Notes under the pieces: generated by a model
The model's input: only the letters and a program-made list of their open reading frames with translations
Databases searched by the model: none
Told to the model about the DNA's origin: nothing
Source of the DNA: Rhabditoides inermis
Lineage: Eukaryota; Nematoda; Chromadorea; Rhabditida; Rhabditidae
NCBI GenBank assembly: GCA_963966185.1
Contig: CAWZYM010000253.1
Span: 434,001 to 498,000, forward strand
Reading direction: 5' to 3'
DNA: 64,000 bases
Made by a program: the position numbers and the translations under genes
Shown here: positions 34,202-45,195 of the stretch, one piece after another
How the letters are laid out: every line of letters begins with the position of its first letter
How positions within the stretch are numbered: the first letter of the stretch is position 1

Positions 34202-34820
34202 TCACTGCTTGGGTGCAGGCATGAGGTGAGCGTGCGTCTGCGGCTTCTCCACAGCCATCTCGGCATCAATCTCCTCGAGGAATGTCTCCTGCTTGACTGC
34301 GTAAAGGGTGTACCAGTAAATTCCGCCGACCAAAACTACCAGAAGAGAGAAAGCGATGTGGTTCTTGTAGTTCTTGGCGAAAATTTCCTTGATGCGCTCC
34401 TCATTCACCTGCAAAATCTTTTTTAACAATATAACAAAACAATTTTACAAGTTCTACATCGAAAACAAAACATCACACAACTGGTTATGGTTAGTTGTGC
34501 GTACAATGAAACGTGACACCTAAAACTCGAATCGTGAACAGGACAGATGACAGATCTGATCACATGATGTACATTACCTCAAACATAACAAGATAAACAC
34601 AGAACTAACTGATGATACTCACCTTCTCGAACTGCTTAGCAAAACGGCGCTGTGCACGCGGGAGATCTTCGATATCAATCTTTTGCAGAAACTCGGATTC
34701 CTTCTTCTGAGCGGGAACAGAACCACCAGCAGCGGACACTGACGATTGCAGTCTTTGCTGCGCACACTGACGAACACGAATTAATCCACGTGCGCATCCA
34801 CTTGTAGCTTGTCGAATCAT
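34202..34820 (-). CDS. Cytochrome c oxidase assembly factor COA3 (CCDC56)
   Basis: Two exons (34623-34820 and 34202-34408) give 134 aa. The N terminus MIRQATSGCARGLIRVRQ is basic and free of acids, as in a mitochondrial presequence. A single membrane segment (AFSLLVVLVGGIYWYTLYAV) is followed by KQETFLEEIDAEM, the hallmark juxtamembrane block of COA3, which has YTFYSISQERFLDEL in mammals. COA3 is an inner-membrane protein that stabilises newly made COX1 during complex IV assembly. GCTTCTTTCAG ends one base before the ATG on the minus strand, so the transcript is either trans-spliced there or has an upstream exon. It is divergent to the eL32 gene. Confidence 0.82.
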
Positions 34821-35530
34821 TCTGAAAGAAGCAACCACTTGTATGTAGAAAAAAACATTGAAAGCGAAGCGTGTGCATGCGAGGGCGCGAGTTTTTAACG
34901 GCGAAGCGACCATTGTCTCATACATCAGCTACACACATTGAATCAACATATTGAAATGAAGCAAGTGAAGTGTTGAAAAAATCATCTCAACTAACAAGAT
35001 CTCAAGAGAAAATATCGACTAAACACAGATATCATTTGATGATAGGCATGAATGCATCAAGTACCAAAGAAAAAAACCCTGATACAATTGAAAGAAACCA
35101 TCTTAAAAATAACATAAGAAACAAACAAAACAAAATAAACAAAGTATTTATTGCGTACGTTGCTATTGACAAATACAAAACGGAAAAATTATTGCACGAT
35201 TGGGTCCCAACACGGAGAGCAACACATACCGTAATCTCATATGCATGTTCTTCATAGTTGCTTCTAAGTAATTTTCTATTTTTTCGTGTTTCCTAAAATT
35301 CTATGTATGTTTTGTATAATCTGTTACCTTTTTTGGAAATTGTTAAGTGGTCTTATGTTATGTGTTGGTTTGGTTGTTTACTATAATTCGCTTGAAATGA
35401 AGTATGCTGTGTATCCTTTCTTCGGAATATTTTGTGTATATAATTTATCAATACCTATCTTTTCATACCTGATGTAGAGTGTTGCGTGTTATCTTAATTG
35501 TATGCTCGTTTATTCATTACAGGGTTAACC
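34821..35530. other. Divergent promoter between COA3 and eL32
   Basis: AT-rich spacer. Bases 35345-35435 recur inverted in the eL32 intron. CATTACAGG ending at 35523, eight bases before the eL32 ATG, is a likely spliced-leader or intron acceptor. Confidence 0.45.
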
Positions 35531-36257
35531 ATGGTCCTTGTGGCTGGAACTAAGATCAAGATCGAGAAGAAGAGGCTTCGCCGTTTCACTCGTCATGAGT
35601 CGGACAGGTACCTCCGCCTGAAGCCCAACTGGCGCAAGCCCAAGGGAATCGACAACCGCGTCCGTCGCCGCTTCAAGGGACAGCGCCGTATGCCCAAGAT
35701 CGGATACGGAAACGACAAGCGCACCCGTCACGTTCTTCCCAACGGATTCAAGAAGGTCCTGATCCACAACGTCAAGGTGGGTGTATCTTTTAACTAATTT
35801 GTGTTTGTACGCAATTAAAATAGTGCCATTGGTTTTTTTAAGGAGAGGTGTACGGAATAATAACACCAGCTTTACATAATTAATGGTGATTTAATTAAAA
35901 CAAAAATAAAAATTCTACTTATTTATATAAATGTAATATAAAATGAAATAGCATCTCGAAAATCAGGCACTCGTGCCAAGTTTGTATCTCACCGCGAAGA
36001 AATCGGCGATTCCTTCGCGGTGAGGTACAAACTTGACCCGAAGAAAGGATACACAGCATAATTCAACTTGACCACAACATAAGACCACTTCATTTCAGGA
36101 TCTCGATATGCTCCTTATGCAGAACCAGAGGTATTGCGGAGAGGTTTCCCACTCCGTGTCCTCCAGGAAGCGCAAGGAGATCGTCGAGAAGGCTGCTCAG
36201 CTGAGCATCAAGCTCACTAACGGCCACGCTCGCATCCGCACCGAGGAGTCCGAGTAA
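35531..36257 (+). CDS. rpl-32: Ribosomal protein eL32 (RPL32)
   Basis: A component of the 60S ribosomal subunit. Two exons (35531-35776, 36099-36257) encode 134 aa, the standard eukaryotic length. Typical blocks are [53 protein letters not shown] and the C-terminal [17 protein letters not shown]. Codon use is strongly biased to C- and G-ending codons, as for a highly expressed gene. The single intron (about 320 nt) carries a long hairpin and an inverted copy of upstream sequence. An AATAAA at 36274-36279 is followed about 95 nt later by the psr-1 start, which suggests a polycistronic unit. Confidence 0.97.
35977..36035. repeat. Long hairpin in the eL32 intron
   Basis: Arms of 23 nt (CAAGTTTGTATCTCACCGCG on the left, continuing AAG) pair with one mismatch around a 13-nt loop AAATCGGCGATTC. 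Directly after it, 36036-36098 is a diverged inverted copy of 35345-35435, including the 23-nt stretch that begins TATGCTGTGTATCCTTTCTT. Confidence 0.8.
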
Positions 36258-36374
36258 ATGTTGTTATTGTTCCAATAAATTGTTTTGTTACGTAAATGAC
36301 GGTCTATTTCTGAAAAATCTTTGAATGGTTATTTTCCGTATTGTGTACCTGTGCATGCTTCGCGAGCGGTTGCA

Positions 36375-38252
36375 ATGATTCTGGCCAATTGGATGGGCTA
36401 TCGTGTCAGCTATTCGTCTGATTCAGACTCGGAATCTGAGATGTGTAGCAAGGATCCTATTCCTCCTTATGAGAATCGTCGTACTGCTAAGCGCGTCGAA
36501 GCATCTAAGAGGAAAGCTCGTTCGGGTATGTTTTCTAAGCCGATATATAACGGATGTCTAATTATAATACTTGTATAGAGCTGAACAATTTTGGATGGAC
36601 AACTCTGGGATATGGACAGAAGTTCTACCTTCCGGATTTCAAGGATACGATTGAGCGGTGTGTTTCTGTTATTGAAGTGGTTCTATATTCGATCATTGAT
36701 GTTGTAGTGTCGATGTGAAGTCGTTGACGAAGGAGGAGTTCCACTCCCGTTATGATGCGCCTCGTGTGCCTTGCATTCTGACCGGCGTTCCTGATGGATG
36801 GCAGGCAAATGAGAAGTGGACTACTGCGGTTAGAATTGGTTTGAATAAGGGAGTTATTTTTTTGTTCAGCGTATTGCGCGTAAGTTCCGCAACCAGAAGT
36901 TCAAGTGCGGTGAGGACGATTCGGGATACTCCGTGAAGATGAAGATGAAGTACTACATCGACTACATGAAGCACACCGAAGATGACTCTCCTTTGTACAT
37001 CTTCGACTCTGGATTTGGTGATGTGAGTTTTTTGACTTCTTTTGTATGCATGTTGGTTTTGAAGCGCCACAAGACGAAGCAGCTGCTGGAGGATTACAAT
37101 GTGCCCGAGTTCTTCGCCGATGACCTGTTTCGCTACGCAGAGTACAAGAAGCGCCCGCCGCACAGGTACTATCGTTTCTCTGTTCGAAAGTTTTTTCCTT
37201 GCATACTTGACAACTTGACATCTGACATATGTGGTTATTACAGATGGTTTGTGATGGGTCCGTCGCGTTCGGGTACTGCTATCCATATCGACCCCCTGGG
37301 CACGAGCGCTTGGAACACGCTCATCCAGGGACACAAGCGGTGAGTAGGACTAACGGTTTAAAGAGTAAGAGCGTCTTGTAGGTGGGTGTTGATTCCCCCG
37401 GAGGCTCCGCGCGCGCTCGTCAAGCCGTACAAGACGGAATGTGGCAAGCACCCTGACGAGGCTATCACCTGGTACAAGACGGTCTATAACAGAGTAAGTT
37501 GACGATTCAATCAAAACCATAGATTAGAACAATATTGTCGTGTAGGTGCGTTCTGAAGCGTGGCCGAAGGAGTACGCACCGATCGAGTGCAGGCAGGGTC
37601 CGGGTGAGACCATGTTCGTCCCGGCGGGTGGGTGTTGTGTTTTTTTTCGAAACGGAGACAAATCAGTAAAATGATTCCTATTCAGGCTGGTGGCATGTGG
37701 TGATCAATGAGGACGACACGATTGCGGTGACTCAAAACTTTTGTTCTCTGGCGAACCTGCACATTGTGTGGCCCAAGACTGTCAAGGGACGGCCCAAGCT
37801 CAGCAAGCACTGGTACAAGAGGTAAGCTGCAGACTTCATTAGTTTTTTTTTTTTACAATCTGTTTCTCTGTTTTAACAAACGAATCATTCTTTCAGGCTG
37901 ATATTGATTTATTGATTGCAGGCTGAAGACGGAGCGTCCGGAGGTGATTCCTCTTATGGACGCTGCTCTGTCGAGTGGGGCGCCGACTGGCGACTCGTCG
38001 TCGTCTGATTCGAGCAGCTCGAGCAGCAGCAGTGACAGCAACTCGGACAGCGACAGCGGAGAGGACAGGATGATGGGAGGCAGGAAGAGGTGGGTGGAGA
38101 GAAAGAGGAGAGTGGAGTCGAGTAAGCAGCAGATTATACATATGATGTTTTGATACTGCAGGAAGATGGGGTCTATGATGGGAGGCAGTGAAGACTGTGA
38201 AACGGCCCAGCAGTGTCAGAACAAGATGCGTCGCAGTCCGGAGGAGAAGTGA
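36375..38252 (+). CDS. psr-1: JMJD6/PSR-1, JmjC-domain 2-oxoglutarate dioxygenase
   Basis: Eleven exons (36375-36525, 36579-36657, 36708-36828, 36870-37022, 37065-37165, 37244-37339, 37382-37493, 37546-37627, 37686-37821, 37922-38089, 38162-38252) give 429 aa. The sequence follows JMJD6 throughout: [88 protein letters not shown]. Iron ligands are the HxD of HIDP and the later His in WWHVV; the Lys in GHKRW is expected to bind 2-oxoglutarate. A poly-Ser/Asp tract follows, as in vertebrate JMJD6. The enzyme hydroxylates lysines in splicing factors and has been reported as an arginine demethylase; worm PSR-1 also acts in clearance of apoptotic cells. An in-frame ATG at 36321 is an alternative start. 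It is probably the second gene of an operon with eL32. Confidence 0.95.
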
Positions 38253-38655
38253 GAGTCACGGGTAGAGAGAATTGGGCAGCGATCTCAAGCACGCCCGACG
38301 CGCACATTACATTCTTATAATACATGTTACACCTTATAGGATTTTCTTTGCTTAAACGTTTGTTCAGAGATTTTCTTCTGTTTAGCAGCCGAATAGTTTT
38401 GGTAATGTCATATTATTGTTTTTGTGCCTGTATGATTGTGTTGGTTGAATATGGAATGAATCATTCGGTTACACTCGGTGTTGTGTTTGAGGTGGAAGTA
38501 CACAGTTTATATCTGATATTATTTTGAATATGGATACTTATTTCAATTTCAATTAAGACTAGCATGCATCATTTTGCCTACTCTGGTTGTGGTGTAAAAG
38601 GCGAGCTGCGGGCAGCGATCGTCCATTCCACTCGCCTGGCCTTCTTCACTCGCCC

Positions 38656-39335
38656 ATGTTCCGTCGTCTCAAGCAGAACATCAAGGAGAAGACCGGACGC
38701 GCTAGCGTCAAGTCGGCGTGAGTGTCCGCCCTCGCTCCTTTCCACTCCCCTCCCTCTCACCCCTGCTTGCAGCTACCCGGCCGAGGTCGAGAAGGGCGTG
38801 AAGCACGCGCAGGAGTGGGGCAAACAGCACACCGACCTGATCAAGGGATTCGAGGTGCGTGCCCAGCCCCCCCCCCCCCCTCCCCTTTGCCCTAACCATG
38901 CATTGGTAGGATCCGATGGGCGGCATCAAGAAGCAGATCACGACGCGCGACAACCTGCACGTGTCGGCCGGGCTGATCGCCAAGCGCCTCGACAAGAACC
39001 CCGTCACCAAGACGGTACGCGGCATACTGTAGCGACAGTACTCTTGGTTACGGTATTGTGAATTGTCAGCTTGCCGACTCGATCTCAGCCATTGAGAAGT
39101 GGCAGAGCGAGACGACGCGCATGTACCGTAAGACGCACACCGAGGTGAGGGTGGGGGGAGGGCGGAGCTATTGTGATCGAAGTCTACGTCTCGCTGGCAG
39201 ATGACGGAGCACATGGACTTTGTGCGCAACTTCAACAAGACGGAGGTGAAGACGTTCACGGATCACTGCTCGACTCTGAACAAGCTGCGCATGGACAGGG
39301 ACGCGCTGGAGAGCGAGTACAGCAAGTGAGTGCAA

Positions 39336-39400
<65 letters not shown>

Positions 39401-39737
39401 TGGCTTGCTAGTCAATGAATGTGGTGATTGTAATGTGATGCTATTGCTTTCTCTTTCACCCTCTCTCTTGTAGCGCGCAGTCGGACGACAAGAAGGCCAA
39501 GTTGGACGCGGCCGACATCGCCTACCAGGCCAAGATCGCCGAGCTCATCGAGATATTCAAGTACGGGTTACGGTTACGGTATCTGCAATCTGGATACGAA
39601 AAAGCGTGGCTGGAGTGCGTGTTTTAAGTGCGTGTTTCAGGACGATTGAGGAGAAGGAGAAGCAGGTGTCGGATAGGATTCGCGCGGCCGTGCAGACCAA
39701 CTGCCAGATCTACACGGTGATCGGAGGCGCTGCGTAA
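38656..39737 (+). CDS. Helical BAR-like protein
   Basis: Seven exons (38656-38717, 38773-38854, 38910-39014, 39070-39144, 39201-39325, 39474-39560, 39641-39737) encode 210 aa. The protein starts with a basic amphipathic segment (MFRRLKQNIKEKTGR), then long charged helices such as ITTRDNLHVSAGLIAKRLDK, ISAIEKWQSETTRMYRKT and DDKKAKLDAADIAYQAKIAE, ending QTNCQIYTVIGGAA. The size, the N-terminal basic helix and the three-helix pattern suggest a BAR-domain membrane-curvature protein without SH3. I cannot name the subfamily and the BAR assignment is inference. It lies 400 nt downstream of psr-1 on the same strand. A (CT)n tract sits in intron 5; AATAAA is at 39860-39865. Confidence 0.7.
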
Positions 39738-41222
39738 AAGAAAGGAAAGAAAAGAAGAGGACGAAGAGAGAAAGAGCATTAGCAATTCCATTACAATCAG
39801 CACATTCATCAACTAACAAGCCATGTTAAAGAGAGAGAGAGAGAGTTTTCGTGCCATCGAATAAACGTGTCTCGCTTTGGTTGTATCAGTTTGTTTGACT
39901 GAAGGTTGTATGGCGGGGTGAAGGAAGGCGGAAAGGTGATGTAGAACAAAGTCCCTGTTTGTCGAGACACCATCTCTTTCTAATCAGTGTGTTGGGCTGT
40001 ACATATGTAGGTTAGACGTTTTTGGATACGCGCCATCTCACCGTTTCCAATTGAAAAAGAAGCCATCTCTATGAGGACATCTGCCGCACATGTCTATTTG
40101 AGGCTTTCGATTCCTTCTCCGCAATTGGTCCTATATACCGTAGTCGCCGCATATTCTGGCGAGATACTACATTTCTTTTAGCTACATAGATAGCATTGTA
40201 AGTTCACGATCACATCGATCCTATCCAGGCGAGCTACAAGAGAACACCCGCTGTATTAATATGCTGGACAACTTTGGATTCCTCGTACCTATTTAAAGAT
40301 GTCAGTGTGATCTGCGAACGGATTACGATCATATATGCAGTTTCCACCGCATAATTCGGTGACTATCAAGACCACATTGTAATAAACTAAAAGGTGAGAG
40401 TAATAAGTTTTATTTAATTCGAATGCAAAAAAGTCCTTGTGTGTAGAAATGCTGTTGCTAACATTTCTGCAGACATTTTCTCTTTTCTTTACAATTCTTT
40501 ACCGCCTAATACGGGCTTTCAACCTCATTGTAAACGTTGGTCCCATGTAAGAATCTAACGAGAGATGAAAGCTGCATAAGAGTTTTTTTTCAGAGGGTGA
40601 AACAATAATGCGAAAATGGATCAGAATCGCTCAACGATCGGAACGACACTAGAATATAAACTCGTTCTTGCATTACCAAAATAACTGCATACACCAGTTA
40701 TTTCATTTGATAAAACGTGCCCTGGCTTGTGTTGTTGTTGTTATGTTTTTTTTGTTCGTCTAACGATATGAAAGATATGTAACCCAGTGTGACTTGTGAT
40801 ACATGATACATGTGTGAGTTGATCATCTCCTTATGCCTTTTCTCCTCTCTTCACACAGTATAGGCCGTGTGCTTAGGGATTATGTATGATGCTAGATGTG
40901 TCTGGAAGAGATCGTGTTGTATGCACGTCAATCAGGATTTAGAGCTCGATTCCCTTTGACATAACGACTTGAAAAAGGAGACATCCAATGAAACCACCTT
41001 TCGCGTATGCTCACTCAGTTCAATGAATCTCATTTTTTCCGAGATGAGATTTTGACTCATACACGCTACGCTTATTGTTTCGAAATTAACAATAGATATT
41101 TCAATTTGAATACTTTACTTAAAACTGCCAATTACCCAACCTACCAAGAATGAGTCGGGTGACCCACTCTAGCTGCTTTATGAAGGTCGTGCGGATTGAA
41201 GATTGAAGACGCAGGTGCCGTG
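39738..41222. other. Intergenic, no gene seen
   Basis: BAR-gene 3' UTR and about 1.3 kb of AT-rich sequence. I find no exon with matching splice sites and no repeat family member. Confidence 0.4.
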
Positions 41223-41500
41223 CTACTTCTCGAAAACAGGCCGGACATAGGTTGTGTCGATGTCGAGAAAGAACTGTTTATTTGTAGAGACCACTGAGCA
41301 ATGGATGCAGCACCAGCGGATGTAGGCGTTAGCGTAAATCCGATTGTTGCAAAGGCGGCCCAAGGGTGGATGGATGGTGGATCCTGTGTCGGAGTCTGCG
41401 TGGCGGAGCGATGGCATATCTATCACAACTGCGTACACGTGTGAAACCCAATTGAGCTCGTATCGGGCATCATTACCATCAGAGTAATTACTAACTAAAT
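41223..41500 (-). CDS. Orphan terminal exon of an unrecognised gene
   Basis: On the minus strand, TTTCAG at 41501-41506 opens a 278-nt exon-like frame ending in a stop: DLVSNYSDGNDARYELNWVS, HVYAVVIDMPSLRHADSD, RWCCIHCSVVSTNKQFFLDI, ending TTYVRPVFEK. Composition (Trp, Cys, Tyr, regular hydrophobics) is protein-like. It needs one base from an upstream exon that I could not find; the DNA upstream holds the serpentine receptor remnant on the other strand. It may be a gene fragment. Family not recognised. Confidence 0.35.
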
Positions 41501-41836
41501 CTGAAACTGAACCGCGCAGGTGAATGCACAGTAATATCATGGATTCTATATATGTATTTCTCACTCTTTCCACCCATGCCCGAGCAAACATTCCTAAATT
41601 CACCTTTTCTACATACAATCTTCCTATTATCATTACTGTCATTGTTTATAACGACTTTCATCGTTATATTCAAATCTCCAAAAGAAATGAACACCTATAA
41701 ATGGTACATTGTCAATATTATTGTGAGTTTTATTCCATTTTTTACACAAGTGAAACAATAACCAAACTGCCCAAAACATGAACAACAATATAATTGTTGC
41801 AACGCAAAAGTTATTCTCTTATAATTTCTCAATGGC

Positions 41837-41840
<4 letters not shown>

Positions 41841-41905
<65 letters not shown>
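41841..41905. repeat. (AT)n microsatellite
   Basis: About 32 AT units, inside the receptor remnant, between its first and second recognisable parts. Confidence 0.95.
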
Positions 41906-41908
<3 letters not shown>

Positions 41909-42245
41909 TAGATGTCATCTTATGTGAGTCATCTGATCAAGACCTGCTTACTGCGTCCAGTGTATATTTTCCCTCACTGTCTTGTGTTTTCTGAAGGACT
42001 ACTCGCTAACTTTGAATTCGACTTTGTATGTCCGTTTCTGGTAGGCGGTGAGATTGTCTTATTTCGAACTGCTTTGATAAGGGTCTCTTCCTCGCGTTTT
42101 GTGTTTTTGGCGGCGCTTGCTATATGATGTCCACTTCATACCGTCTATCGTTGGTACTACCTCCCGGCAAACCTGCAGCTCTCCTCAAATCGTGGCTCTT
42201 TCAAGGATTCTGTATCTGTCTGCCTGTTTATGTCGTTTTCGCTTA

Positions 42246-43003
42246 TTAGAGAGGGCGCGCAGCGCCCTCTCTTTTGGCTTAGGATAAGGCTCGCGCTAGA
42301 ATTTTCAAGAAGCGATATCCAAAGGTCATGTTAGCAGCAACGTGAACTCATCCCATTCATGTTAGTTAGATTCGCACGGTTCCGTAGGCCAGATCACTGG
42401 TTGACTCCATCTTTGTATCTTTTCTATGAAAGAAGTTATGAGCGATCGCGCGCACCCATGAGGCGAGAGGCCAGCGTGTGGGTGTGTGTGTGTGTGTGGA
42501 CCGTTTCCAGTCAACGCTGGCTGCTAGCTCTCTCCCGGTGGGCGGCGGGGGCGCGAGAGAGAGCGCGAGAGTGCGCGATATTGGCAGAGCGCGCAGACGG
42601 TAGTAGACATGCACTTACGCCTCAGCGATCCAAAATAAAGAGTAAAATTTCTTTCAAAGCGTTTCTTTTGATACCATGAGAAACGTTGTTGTACATACGC
42701 AACAAACACGACCTGTAGAATGTAGTATATTCAATGACTTGCTACCAGTAGAAATTGTGTCATTCATCATAGTTTTGCGCATACGAATGAACAACGGAGC
42801 TTGGCAATCAGGTAGAAAAGAAATTTCTATGAAATTTAACAAAAGCACATATATTATCTCTTAAAAGTACTCGCGTAAAGAGAGTCAGTTTGTCTTGACC
42901 CAATTCAACAAAAGCGCATGCATAAAACGTTTACAAATACTAACACAAACCTGCGCATATCTGTTCGATGAATCGATGAAATCGATGAAATGTAATCAAT
43001 ATT

Positions 43004-43036
<33 letters not shown>

Positions 43037-43141
43037 GAGAGGAGCAGGTTTGTGTTAGTATTTGTAAACGTTTTATGCATGCGCTTTTGTTGAATTGGGT
43101 CAAGACAAACTGACTCTCTTTACGCGAGTACTTTTAAGAGA
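42246..43141 (-). mobile_element. Best-preserved Helitron-like element with twin 5' ends
   Basis: The left edge TTAGAGAGGGCGCGCAGC is the hairpin/CTAA 3' end on the minus strand, flanked by A (T on the minus strand). The right edge read inward is TCTCTTAAAAGTACTCGCGT, flanked by T. A nearly perfect inverted copy of this 5' end begins at about 42859, so about 130-bp arms flank a (GA)n loop. Internal GC hairpins and a (GT)n tract near 42483-42498 occur. No helicase or other protein is encoded. It sits inside the serpentine receptor remnant. Confidence 0.7.
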
Positions 43142-44237
43142 TAATTATATATTGGTATTGATAGTAGAGCTGATATGCTTCGAAATATAGTAAGTCATTT
43201 ATATTTTTTAAAATGATTAGCATTAGACAACTTGATTTTAGAACGCCGACTTGATGAATTCTACAAACAGCGTTGAGTATGCGTATTATCTTTTTACCTA
43301 CAAACACGTAGTGTACATGTCTGTTAACACACTCCCTCCACACAAAGTCGTTCACGCGTTCTTCACTGCTTCCATTGCTTCAAGTGATTTGATTTGCATT
43401 GCCATAGACATGATTGAAGCTGAAGAAGTAGTGCAAACGAATGTGTTACAGGCACGTATGTCTACAACGTAGCTGCCGTGGTGTTTATTCTGTACATTCT
43501 TCGCGAAAACTTATCCAGAATGAGTTCGAAAACGCTGAAAATGCACAGAAATCTCACATACGAACTGTTCGTGCAGGTCGGTTTTTTTTGTTACTTCACT
43601 TGTGCTTTTCTATCACGTGCATCGATTAACTGTATTTAACAATAATAACTATTAGTAATTTCATGTTTGTAGTTGGTGGTTCCTCTGTCTACGTGGATGT
43701 TGCCAGCCTCGATATGTGCTCTCTACTGGCAACCATTTATCGACTGGAACGTTCCTCAATCTATTGGTGAGCCGTGATCATCGTTGCCAACGAGTGAACA
43801 CGCGGTTCTTCCCCTTCTTCAGATGCTCGTATGATGGGCCGCGTTGTGACGTATGGAGTGTCGTTCCACTTCCTCTCCTACTGTGTCACTGTTCTCTTCG
43901 CGTCTGCGCAAAATCGCCGATTCCTCCGCTCCATTCTTCACACTCTATTACTATACCAAAAACAACCAAACACTGTGAACGTCAGCAGTGTGAGGCAATC
44001 ACTGGCGAAACCAAGAGTCCGAATGACATAAACACGAAGTTTAGTTTTTCGTCATGAGCTCGGTCTAACAGCTGCAGTGTGCGAGCACCTGCTATCGAAT
44101 CACAAAAACTCAAACTGCCGAGGTATCGTTTCTCCATCAGAGTGTGTCACACCTACCACACCCATACACCACATTTGAATGGCAAAAAAACGTTTATTCG
44201 GTTCACATGTCAAATGTGAGACAAACAGTGTAGATGT

Positions 44238-44349
44238 TTACTGTTGAGCCTTGTACTGACAGCTGCGTTCTTCACTGATCATTCCGAGGCACGATTTGAT
44301 TGCGCTTATGCGCGCTGAAATAGTCCATCTCTCCTTCCTTACCGCCTTC

Positions 44350-44392
<43 letters not shown>

Positions 44393-44823
44393 CCTCTCTC
44401 TCTCACTCTCTCCCCCCTCTCTCACTCTCTCCCTGCTTTCCCCTCCTCTCTCACCTAAGCATTCCTTCGCGCACTCATCTCTTGTGTAGGGGTCTATTCC
44501 AGGGTTGTTTTGATGAATAACCTGCAACGCTGTGTTTGTTTGATGTGGAATGCAGGTATGAAGGCTGCCTGGATTGCAGGTATGAAGGCTGCCTGGAACA
44601 GTTTCGAAAATACATATTATATTGTAAAACCGCTTTCTAATACACACTTCAGAGTTGTCTTTCAAAGACCCCCTCCTCCCAGAACCGTCTCGAATCGTGT
44701 CCGGAATACTCCCAAACACTCAGGAATTCCTTACGTGGGAGTCGCTTCCGAAATGACTGACCCTCTTTACGCACTCACCGCACAGAGGCCAGCAGTCAAC
44801 AGCAGCAAGAGACAGGAGCGCAT
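44238..44823 (-). CDS. Small secreted cysteine-containing protein A, 62 aa
   Basis: Three exons (44779-44823, 44455-44521, 44238-44314) join in frame. The first encodes a signal peptide, MRSCLLLLLTAGLCA. The mature part has NPGIDPYTRDECAKECL and SCLGMISEERSCQ with four or five cysteines, then YKAQQ and the stop. It is a shortened paralogue of the gene at 45196-46405: it lacks the AAFKNAF exon, whose place holds a doubled GGCAGCCTTCATACCTGCA word without a usable donor, and its SCQ runs straight into the end of the long tail. A minus-strand AATAAA (plus TTTATT 44193-44198) follows. A secreted, possibly defensive or signalling role is a guess. An intron holds (CT)n. Confidence 0.6.
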
Positions 44824-45195
44824 CCCTAGATGCTCCACTCAACTGATGAGCTCCACTCTCACGTATGACCAGATCGTTTCGTGTTGGCAGGTTGTAACCA
44901 GGCATCCCATTTGTGTAACCAGGGATTCCAATCCCCCTACGTGTCAGTCAGACGTGTCGAACGGATGGCATATGCATATTTGTGTGACGGTGCGAATGTG
45001 TATCCTAGATATGACAGCAAGTTATTTGGAAAAGAATTACAGATGTACAATTTTGTCTCTATCGAATCACAAAAACTCAAACTGCCGAGGTATCGTTTCT
45101 CCACCAAAGTGTGTTACAACTACCGTACCCATATACCACATTTGAATGCCAAAAAAGTTTATTAGGTTCACATGTGAGACAAACAGTGTGTATGT

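Larger units (their letters stand above)
41552..44031 (+). pseudogene. Serpentine chemoreceptor (7TM, Srh/Str-like), disrupted
   Basis: Recognisable pieces in order: 41552-41722 (EQTFLNSPFLHTIFLLSL; KSPKEMNTYKWYIVNI, the nematode receptor P-x-x-M-x-x-Y-K signature); about 41907-42030 (LDVIL then, one frame over, HLIKTCLLRPVYIFPHCLVF); about 43313-43451; 43452-43576 (VAAVVFILYILRENLSRMSS, MHRNLTYELFVQ); 43673-43766 (LVVPLSTWMLPASICALYW); 43823-44031 (MGRVVTYGVSFHFLSYCVTV to a stop). The last three exons join in frame. The second piece is split between frames and does not fit the first exon's phase, an (AT)n array and a Helitron-like element lie in the middle, and one TM region is hard to find. 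I call it a pseudogene, though the 3' half is still open. Confidence 0.6.
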
